A stretch of 5,416 nt of DNA from Lentisphaerota bacterium. GTDB taxonomy: Bacteria; Verrucomicrobiota; Kiritimatiellia; RFP12; UBA1067. A model generated the notes under the pieces. That model saw nothing but the letters and a program-made list of their open reading frames with translations. It searched no databases and was not told the DNA's origin. Location: NCBI GenBank assembly GCA_022839525.1, contig JALHET010000154.1, positions 1-5,416 on the forward strand, given 5' to 3'. Position numbers and translations under genes: made by a program. Shown piece after piece: positions 1-4,691 of this stretch. Numbering within the stretch: position 1 is the stretch's first letter; each line of letters begins with the position of its first letter.

Positions 1-2
1 TG

Positions 3-281
3 ATCGTCAAAGGCGTGAACTTCTTCCCGAAGCAGGTGGAGCAGGCGTTGATGGAGATCCCCGGCGTACTGCAGGAATACCAGATCATTCTGGAAGACGA
101 CCACGGCGTGACCGATGTGCGCATCAACGTCGAAGCGCAGGAGGGGGTCACCGGCTACATGGTCGAAAAGCAGTTGAAAGAGAAGCTGGGCTTCAGCCCC
201 AAGGGCGACATCTTCAAGCCCGGCACGTTGCCGCGCGGCGAAGGAAAAGCCAAGCGCGTTTTCTATACAAAGAAAGCGTAA
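3..281 (+). CDS. Phenylacetate-CoA ligase-like enzyme, C-terminal fragment (5' end outside window)
   Basis: This is the last 92 residues of an adenylate-forming ligase that begins before the window. Enzymes of this family activate an aryl or related carboxylic acid with ATP and join it to coenzyme A in the cytoplasm. The visible part matches the small mobile C-terminal domain (AMP-binding C-terminal domain of the PaaK type). It opens with IVKGVNFFPKQVEQAL, the usual 'I-(K/R)-G-x-N-x-(F/Y)-P-x-Q-(I/V)-E' signature, continues with the EYQIILE strand, and ends with the LPRGEGKAKRVFY segment. In this family that segment holds the lysine region that closes over the active site. The reading frame is open from the first base and stops at TAA 279-281, so an internal GTG at 15 is not the real start. 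The substrate cannot be read from this fragment: PaaK-like ligases outside the phenylacetate pathway are common, and no paa genes are visible here. Confidence 0.87.
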   Translation: MVKGVNFFPKQVEQALMEIPGVLQEYQIILEDDHGVTDVRINVEAQEGVTGYMVEKQLKEKLGFSPKGDIFKPGTLPRGEGKAKRVFYTKKA

Positions 282-305
282 GAGGCGTCGGAGGGCGGAG
301 GTCAC

Positions 306-328
306 GGACGCTGGCGTGAGTCGCGTCC
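306..328 (+). other. Possible stem-loop downstream of the ligase gene
   Basis: GGACGC (306-311) and GCGTCC (323-328) are perfectly complementary across an 11-base loop, 25 bases after the ligase stop codon. No run of T follows, so it is not a canonical intrinsic terminator. It could still be a weak 3' end structure. The rest of 282-440 shows no gene or RNA that I recognise. Confidence 0.25.
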
Positions 329-369
329 GCCACACGTCAGGCTCCTCCCTTGACTTGCTTTAGCGCTCA

Positions 370-407
370 CGGCTGAGCCGGAAAAACGCAGCAAGCCAGG
401 AACTGGC
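370..407 (-). terminator. Possible weak terminator for the leftward small genes
   Basis: Read on the minus strand, GCCAG-TTC-CTGGC (407 to 395) forms a short 5-bp stem. It is followed after eight bases by TTTTT (386-382) and then by a second small stem, CGGC-TCA-GCCG (380 to 370 region). The T run is not directly adjacent to the first stem and both stems are short. This is only a plausible 3' end for the transcript carrying the 605-441 gene. Confidence 0.2.
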
Positions 408-440
408 GAAATCACTCCACGGTCCGGAAGGCGAAGGTGC

Positions 441-605
441 CTACTCCACCCGGTAGCTGTAGTTGGTCCCGTCGTTGAGCGTGGCGTACGTCAGCCGCCC
501 CGTCCCGTCGAACGACTGGATCGTGAACCCCTCCGCCCGACCCGTCATCGCTCCGCCAACCGCCAGCAGCAGTGCCGCCGGCACCCATCGCCACATTAGA
601 CGCAT
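441..605 (-). CDS. Small secreted protein, probably truncated by an in-frame amber codon
   Basis: The 54-residue product starts at ATG 605-603, chosen because GAGAGGA lies nine bases upstream. Residues 1-24 form a signal peptide: a basic N-terminus (MRLMWR), a hydrophobic core (PAALLLAVGGAM) and a likely cleavage site near GRA-EG. The short mature part contains FTIQSFDGTGRLTY and then NYSYRVE, immediately followed by TAG at 443-441. From recall, exported proteins of PVC bacteria often carry a segment of this form in which YRVE is followed by W-A and later by G-P-W. Here the bases after the TAG, in the same frame, read APSPSGPW, so the amber codon stands where TGG would be expected. The frame then continues to TAA at 362-360, making an 81-codon frame if read through. 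The gene is therefore probably a decaying copy of an exported small protein, or a sequence error. It lies 73 bp after the DUF2335 gene on the same strand. The function of the motif is unknown to me. Confidence 0.62.
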   Translation of the reverse strand: MRLMWRWVPAALLLAVGGAMTGRAEGFTIQSFDGTGRLTYATLNDGTNYSYRVE

Positions 606-678
606 GATGTTTCGTCCTCTCGTTCTGCCTGTTGTCTTTTTTGTTTGTGTTTACCTCAGGCCTTCCGAACTCCGTAGC

Positions 679-1146
679 TTAGGGCTTGGACTCAGGTGCG
701 GTTGCCGCTTTCTTCGCAAGGTCTTTCCGCTGGGCTTGTCTACCGTTGATGAATGCGTAAACGAGACTTCCGATCAGCGTTGTTGCCAGAATGCCGGCCA
801 CAGCCTCAGCGCCGTGTACAGCCATGTAAGCACAAACAAGCAGACCGACAAACGCGATGACGAAAGCTAGCACCTGACCGGTTTGCGACTGTCGCTGCTG
901 ACTGGAAACAACGATGCCCTCGATCCGGATACGATGCTCTTGCTGGTGTTCAACCAACTTAAGTAAACGGTCGGCGCCATCCGGTATGATCTCGTTGTAT
1001 CTGGCAAGCGTTTCAGGCGGCGGAAGCGGCCCCATCGTTAATTCTTGGTGAACGATCAGGGGCGATCTGTTCCCGTTGGAGCCTCGGTCGGGCTGCATTC
1101 GTTGCGGTATTCCGACTGTTGTCTGGTTTCGTCGGTGTTCTCCCAT
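679..1146 (-). CDS. DUF2335 family membrane protein
   Basis: The 155-residue protein matches the DUF2335 pattern of predicted membrane proteins. Residues 1-37 are polar and probably disordered. Residues 39-60 carry the family signature GPLPPPETLARYNEIIPDGADR. Residues 61-88 form a charged, amphipathic and probably coiled helix (KLVEHQQEHRIRIE). Two hydrophobic segments follow at about 91-110 and 115-134, separated by a short HGAEA turn, and the tail is basic (GRQAQRKDLAKKAA). The likely topology is two membrane helices with both long ends on the same side. The start ATG at 1146-1144 is preceded by AAGGA with eight bases of spacing. A shorter start at Met38 would remove the polar head but keep the signature. 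The upstream neighbour is the 75-residue protein, whose stop is only 12 bp away, so the two are probably co-transcribed. The molecular role of DUF2335 is not established to my knowledge. Base composition is lower in GC than the helicase gene, consistent with accessory DNA. Confidence 0.85.
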   Translation of the reverse strand: MGEHRRNQTTVGIPQRMQPDRGSNGNRSPLIVHQELTMGPLPPPETLARYNEIIPDGADRLLKLVEHQQEHRIRIEGIVVSSQQRQSQTGQVLAFVIAFVGLLVCAYMAVHGAEAVAGILATTLIGSLVYAFINGRQAQRKDLAKKAATAPESKP

Positions 1147-1158
1147 GCCTCAAATCCT

Positions 1159-1386
1159 TCACTTGGGGGAAGAAGCAATTTTTTCTGGGGGCGTAGACTC
1201 CATGACAACAGCGAAATCACTGGCTACAACAGCCACATCGTTGCGCAGAGCACGGCGATCCGCTTCAGACGGGCTGCGCGAACGATTGTACAAAAAGTAG
1301 TCGCCTCCCACCGCAAGAACGCTGCCAACACCAGTTAAAAAGCTGGATGTCGGAACGAGAAAATCTGTAAATGCGGTCTTACCCAT
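1159..1386 (-). CDS. Small unknown protein (75 aa), partner of the DUF2335 gene
   Basis: I do not recognise a named family. The start at ATG 1386-1384 is chosen because AAAGAGGTG lies six bases upstream, a strong ribosome binding site. A GTG nine bases earlier (1395) overlaps that site and is unlikely to be used. Residues 8-33 are hydrophobic with small residues (FLVPTSSFLTGVGSVLAVGG) and could form one membrane-associated or amphipathic helix. The middle is the charged block YNRSRSPSEADRRALRND (33-50), followed by VAVVASDFAVVM, and the tail is short and polar. The spacing of 'YN-x-S...EADxxAL..D......D' looks conserved rather than random and resembles small hypothetical proteins I have seen, but I cannot name them. 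The gene ends at TGA 1161-1159, 12 bp before the DUF2335 start, and is the first gene of that unit. A palindrome and a possible promoter lie just upstream. Confidence 0.65.
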   Translation of the reverse strand: MGKTAFTDFLVPTSSFLTGVGSVLAVGGDYFLYNRSRSPSEADRRALRNDVAVVASDFAVVMESTPPEKIASSPK

Positions 1387-1405
1387 AGGAAACACCTCTT
1401 TCAGT

Positions 1406-1420
1406 AAATCACCGTGATTT
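1406..1420. promoter_or_regulatory. Perfect 15-bp palindrome, possible operator
   Basis: AAATCAC-C-GTGATTT is a perfect inverted repeat of seven bases around one central base. It lies 20 bp upstream of the 75-aa gene start, between its ribosome binding site and the possible -10 element, and overlaps the latter. This position suits a repressor site or a small leader hairpin. No regulator gene is seen in the window, so the binding partner is unknown. Confidence 0.4.
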
Positions 1421-1446
1421 TATTACAGGGGTATCGGTCAACGCAA
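1417..1446 (-). promoter_or_regulatory. Possible promoter of the 75-aa/DUF2335 unit
   Basis: On the minus strand TTGCGT (1446-1441) and TAAAAT (1422-1417) are separated by 18 bases, resembling a sigma-70 type promoter with a weak -35. An overlapping TTGACC (1441-1436) is a better hexamer but sits only 13 bases from TAAAAT. The element lies about 30 bases before the start codon and overlaps the palindrome at 1406-1420. Promoter consensus in PVC bacteria is poorly defined, so this is tentative. Confidence 0.3.
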
Positions 1447-1555
1447 GAGGCAATTTTCCGAACTCGCGCCGAACTCAGGCAGCAACCGGCAATGGGCAGG
1501 GAAGGAAGTTTTAAAGTTCTAAAATACGGGGGTGATCAAGTTGGGGGAGAGAAGA

Positions 1556-1597
1556 GAACGCAGAACGTCGAACACCCAACGCCGACCGCTGAAGTGA
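1556..1597. repeat. Degenerate 7-bp tandem repeat (six units, consensus near GAACGCC)
   Basis: Six consecutive heptamers can be read: GAACGCA, GAACGTC, GAACACC, CAACGCC, GACCGCT and GAAGTGA. All except parts of the last two keep the pattern (G/C)AACxxx in the same phase. The array lies in the intergenic space 3' of the helicase gene and next to a second repeat type at 1611-1637. From memory, GAACGTC/GAACGCC arrays of this type recur between genes in PVC genomes. No function is assigned. Confidence 0.55.
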
Positions 1598-1610
1598 AGA
1601 GAAGTTGTCT

Positions 1611-1637
1611 CACGCGGAGGCGCGGAGAACGCGGAGG
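1611..1637. repeat. GCGGAG short tandem repeat, intergenic element
   Basis: GCGGAG occurs three times, at 1614-1619, 1622-1627 and 1631-1636, in the phrase CACGCGGAGGCGCGGAGAACGCGGAGG. The units are spaced eight and nine bases apart. The following stretch TTCTTGGACAGGATGAGCG (1641-1659) also resembles intergenic boilerplate that I associate with PVC genomes. The whole cluster 1556-1660 lies just beyond the 3' end of the leftward helicase gene. Short apparent reading frames across it (rich in TRRR and GERGG) are artefacts of the repeat. Confidence 0.5.
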
Positions 1638-1671
1638 AGATTCTTGGACAGGATGAGCGTGATTGGAGGGC

Positions 1672-4152
1672 TCAGGAAGGGCGCGGGCGGATGCGGTGCG
1701 TGGGGATTGCCTCGCGGGGGTCTTCGGGCCAGTAGTGCTTGGGGTAGCGGCCACGGAGGTCTTTGCGGACGAGGGCGTAGCCGGTCGACCAGAAGCTTTC
1801 GAGATCGCTTGTGACCTGGACGGGGCGCTGTGCGGGGGAGAGCAGGCGCATCACCACGGGCACACGGCCGCCCGCGATTTTCGGGGTCCGCGTCATGCCG
1901 AACACTTCTTGGATGCGCACGGCGAGGCAGGGCGCATCCTGATCGTATTGAACCTGGATGCGCGAGCCGCTGGGGACTTCCACGTGCGTGGGCGCGAGTT
2001 CGTCCAGCAGGCGGCGCGAACAGCCGCAGGCGTCGAGCCGGTTCAAGAGGATGGACGTCAAATCCAGCGCCTGCACATGGGTCCAGCGTGTGACCCCATC
2101 GCAGTAAGGGCCGAGCCAGGTGTCGAGACCGGTGACCAGCGCGTCGTCGGAGAAATCGGGCCAGGCCTGGCCCGGCAGGGTTCTGTGCAGAAAACAGACC
2201 CGGGCTTGGAGGGCGCGTGAATGTTTTGTCCACGGCAACTGGCCGATGCCCTTCTGCCGGATGCCTTCGAAGAGCGCGGCGCGCAGGCTGTCCGGATCTG
2301 GCCGCGCCTGCCCGCCCTCCTTGATCACGATCCCGCCGAGGCAGATGCGGTTGACGGCCTGCACCGCTTCGGCGCGCTTGTCCCATGTGGTGATTGCGCG
2401 GCTTTCGAAGTCGTTGCCGAAAACGTCCTCGACCTCCTCGCGTGTGATGGGTGCGGCGAGGCGGATTTTGGCGTCGGCGGTGTCGTCCTGCAGTTCGGCG
2501 GCGACGAGCCATTCCGCTTGGGCCAGAGGGTCGGACGGGTCGATGGCGGCGCCGCGCCCGTTGCGCATGAGATAGCGGCCCGCGGTGTCGCGGCGGCGGG
2601 CGATCCGGTCTGGAAACGCCCAGGCGAGCAGGACGCCTTCCGGGAGAATCTGCGCGTCCCGCGCTGGATAACCGTGGCTCCAGCGGCGGGCGAGCTCTTT
2701 GACGCGGTAGGCGAACCCGTTGGGGGCGGCCACCCCGAGCCGGTCGAGCAGGCGCCGGGCGTCGGTCTCGTAACGGAGAGAGGGTTCGGAAGCCGCTTCG
2801 GCCAAGGCGGCGGCGAGGAGGCAGGCGCGTTGGGCGCAGCCTGCGCGCGCGGCCTCAAAAATCATGTGGGCGAGACGCGGGTGGATGGGAAGCTTGACCA
2901 TGGCGCGTCCGCGGGGGGTGATGGCGGGCGCCCCGCCGTCCGCGCCTGCAGGTGAAAGGGCACCGAGTTCCTGAAGCAGGGTTGTGGCCTGCCGCCAGGC
3001 GGCGTCCGGGGGCGGTGTGAACCAAGGGAGGCCGTCGCGTGCGGAAGTGCCCCATTCGGCGGACTGAAGCACGGTGGCGGCGAGGTCGGCGTCGAAGATT
3101 TCGGGGAGGGCTTCGGGGGCGAGCTGCTGATCCGTGACGTCGTCCCAGAGCCGGTAACAGACGCCGGGACAGAGGCGTCCCGCGCGTCCGCGGCGTTGGT
3201 CGGCGCGGTCGCGGGTGATGCGGAGGGTTTCGAGGCGCGACATGCCGTTGCGCGGCGAGAAGCGCGGCACGCGCATCCAGCCGGTGTCGATGACCACGCG
3301 GATGCCCTCAATGGTAAGGGAGGACTCGGCGATGGAGGTGGCCAGCACGACTTTGCGGCGGCCGGGGGCAGGCGGTTCAACGGCGGCGTCCTGCTCCCCA
3401 CGCGGCAACGCGCTATAGAGCGGGTGGACCGAGATGCCGGAGGGCAACTGGGCGTCACGCAGGCGTTCGGCCGTGCGGCGGATCTCGCTTTCGCCGGGGA
3501 GGAAGACGAGGATGCTGCCGCTCTCCTCGCGCAGCGCGCGCAGGACGGCAGCCTCGGCCTGCTGCGGCAATGGGGTGGAGGATCCGCGTGCGAGCAGGCG
3601 CGTTTCCACGGGAAAGAGGCTGGCTCCGGCGGTGTGGATGTCGGCGTCGCCGAGGTGTGCGGCCACGGGGTCGGGGCGGATCGTCGCGGACATGACGAGG
3701 AGGCGCAAGTCCGGGCGCAAGGCGCGGCGGGAGTCGAGGGCGAGCGCGAGGCCGGTGTCGGCGGCGAGGCTGCGCTCGTGGAACTCGTCGAAGATGACGA
3801 GGCCGGTGTCGACGAGTTCGGGGTCGTGGAGCAGGCGCTGGGTGAGCAGGCCTTCGGTGAGAATTTCAACGCGGGTGAGGGGGCCGGCTTTGCGGTCCAG
3901 CCGGATGTGGTAGCCGATCGACTGGCCCACGGGCTCGTTGAACTGGCGGGCCATATACCCGGCGGCGGCGCGGGCGGCCAGACGGCGCGGTTCGAGTAAC
4001 AGGATCTTGCGCCCGCGTAGCCACGGCGCGTCCATCAGGTAAGGCGCGACGCGCGTGGTCTTGCCGGAGCCGGGCGGAGCCTGGAGAACCGCCGTGCGGT
4101 TTGCCGCCAGCGATGCGGCCAGAGCGGGCAGGATGGTGTCAACGGGGAACAC
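1672..4152 (-). CDS. hrpB: ATP-dependent helicase HrpB (DEAH-box type)
   Basis: This complete 826-residue protein is a superfamily 2 DEAH/RHA-type helicase, expected to use ATP to remodel RNA or ribonucleoprotein in the cytoplasm. The motifs appear in order: Walker A APPGSGKTT (25-33), Ia LEPRRLAAR (53-61), II as DEFH (122-125) in FDEFHERSLAAD, III SAT (155-157), a LVFLPGESEI segment (215-224), V TSIAESSLTIEG (272-283) and VI QRRGRAGR (319-326). A helicase-associated region follows. The C-terminus carries the HrpB-specific block with RLLSPAQRPVQVT and RGRYPKHYWPEDP (800-812). DEFH rather than DEAH and the length match HrpB well. The GTG start at 4152-4150 is preceded by GAGGAG (4164-4159) with six bases of spacing. 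That site lies inside the last codons of the upstream FHA remnant, three bases separate the genes, and translation may be coupled. All helicase motifs look intact. The gene is strongly GC-rich, which creates long shadow frames. The physiological role of HrpB is poorly defined in most bacteria. Confidence 0.96.
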   Translation of the reverse strand: MFPVDTILPALAASLAANRTAVLQAPPGSGKTTRVAPYLMDAPWLRGRKILLLEPRRLAARAAAGYMARQFNEPVGQSIGYHIRLDRKAGPLTRVEILTEGLLTQRLLHDPELVDTGLVIFDEFHERSLAADTGLALALDSRRALRPDLRLLVMSATIRPDPVAAHLGDADIHTAGASLFPVETRLLARGSSTPLPQQAEAAVLRALREESGSILVFLPGESEIRRTAERLRDAQLPSGISVHPLYSALPRGEQDAAVEPPAPGRRKVVLATSIAESSLTIEGIRVVIDTGWMRVPRFSPRNGMSRLETLRITRDRADQRRGRAGRLCPGVCYRLWDDVTDQQLAPEALPEIFDADLAATVLQSAEWGTSARDGLPWFTPPPDAAWRQATTLLQELGALSPAGADGGAPAITPRGRAMVKLPIHPRLAHMIFEAARAGCAQRACLLAAALAEAASEPSLRYETDARRLLDRLGVAAPNGFAYRVKELARRWSHGYPARDAQILPEGVLLAWAFPDRIARRRDTAGRYLMRNGRGAAIDPSDPLAQAEWLVAAELQDDTADAKIRLAAPITREEVEDVFGNDFESRAITTWDKRAEAVQAVNRICLGGIVIKEGGQARPDPDSLRAALFEGIRQKGIGQLPWTKHSRALQARVCFLHRTLPGQAWPDFSDDALVTGLDTWLGPYCDGVTRWTHVQALDLTSILLNRLDACGCSRRLLDELAPTHVEVPSGSRIQVQYDQDAPCLAVRIQEVFGMTRTPKIAGGRVPVVMRLLSPAQRPVQVTSDLESFWSTGYALVRKDLRGRYPKHYWPEDPREAIPTHRIRPRPS

Positions 4153-4155
4153 GCG

Positions 4156-4456
4156 TCACTCCTCTTCGCTCAGGGGGCTGTGTTTCTTCACGTCCTTCAT
4201 CGGGATGGTCTGGCTGATGCCGGGCGCGGTCTCGATGCGGATGCCCTCCTCGTTCCAACACCACCGTGTCGAACCGGTCGAGGTCATTCCGTTTGGCGGC
4301 ATGGATGCGGCAATGGTTGCGCGAGAGCAGCAGGTCAAGGATCGCGATGTCGCATTTGCTGGAACGCCCAAGTGTGAGGCCTGCGGGGGGGACGGGGAAA
4401 CGGCAACCTTTCCGCAAGCCTTCTTCGATCACGAGGGTGTATGGGGGGGCGCTCAT
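4156..4456 (-). pseudogene. FHA-domain protein gene, frameshifted and probably internally deleted
   Basis: The frame opening at ATG 4456-4454 encodes MSAPPYTLVIEEGLRKG and then LTLGRSSKCDIAI (27-39) and LLLSRNHCRIH (42-52). These are the GR and SRxH elements of a forkhead-associated domain, which binds phosphothreonine peptides. The domain should then continue with a D-L-x-S-x-N-G-T segment, which is missing. Instead the frame passes RFDTVVLE, resembling a last FHA strand, and becomes unlike protein after about 4250. In the next frame a well-composed C-terminus appears (NEEGIRIETAPG to HSPLSEEE) and stops at TGA 4158-4156, just before hrpB. Dropping one base near 4240-4255 would join the two frames. 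The simplest reading is an internal deletion in the FHA core plus a frameshift. A sequence error for the shift alone is possible. If left unshifted, the first frame ends at 4139, inside hrpB. No clear ribosome binding site is seen before the ATG. Two runs of seven C lie in the first 25 codons. Confidence 0.6.
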
Positions 4457-4530
4457 AGGCTAAACCGTTTGGTCCATGACTTGACGAACTCAGGGTTCAC
4501 TGGGGAAAACACAAACCATCACCATTATTC

Positions 4531-4637
4531 CCATTTATAAGCTGGATGTCACGGCAGACTTTAGGAAACCTTGAGAACGGTGAAAACCTGAAATTGGGTG
4601 TTGCGGCGTATTCCGCCACTGGGTAATATATAAATGG
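4531..4637. repeat. Spaced 9-bp inverted repeat CCATTTATA / TATAAATGG in divergent intergenic region
   Basis: CCATTTATA (4531-4539) and TATAAATGG (4629-4637) are perfect reverse complements 89 bp apart. As a result TATAAATGG occurs once on each strand, each copy pointing toward one of the two divergent genes. Each could contribute a -10-like element, or both could bind the same regulator. The rest of 4457-4691 shows no reading frame or RNA gene that I recognise. Confidence 0.35.
4601..4629 (+). promoter_or_regulatory. Possible promoter of the large secreted protein gene
   Basis: TTGCGG (4601-4606) and TAATAT (4624-4629) are separated by 17 bases, a good sigma-70 type spacing. They lie about 60 bases before the start codon of the rightward gene. 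The spacer includes a small inverted repeat (GGCG-TATTC-CGCC). TATAAA at 4629-4634 is an alternative -10. Both are predictions from consensus only. Confidence 0.4.
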
Positions 4638-4691
4638 AAAGTGTGCTGTTCTTTCCGCAATGCCTGGGGTGGTTAAAAAATGGAGGTCATC

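Noticed and set aside
412..594. 60-residue minus-strand frame
   Set aside because: It is an alternative frame of the 605-441 gene with Gly/Arg-rich content; the other frame has the signal peptide and ribosome binding site.
463..870. 135-residue plus-strand open frame
   Set aside because: It runs antisense across the small secreted protein and the end of the DUF2335 gene and has no ribosome binding site or recognisable domain.
1556..1660. Possible CRISPR array
   Set aside because: Units are 6-9 bp and contiguous, without spacers of regular length, and no cas genes are present.
1610..3869. Minus-strand frames overlapping the helicase (1610-2512, 2325-2858, 2862-3869)
   Set aside because: They are frame-shifted readings of the helicase gene, with Pro/Ser/Arg-rich low-complexity products and no independent start signals.
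1663..3999. Long plus-strand open frames opposite the helicase (1663-2220, 2221-2955, 3196-3999)
   Set aside because: They are antisense to a full-length HrpB with all motifs intact and arise from high-GC codon phase. Their products are Gly/Ala/Arg-rich with no recognisable motif.
4457..4691. Possible tRNA, riboswitch or small RNA in the divergent region
   Set aside because: No cloverleaf, T-loop consensus or known aptamer core could be found by eye; only promoter-like elements and the spaced inverted repeat stand out.
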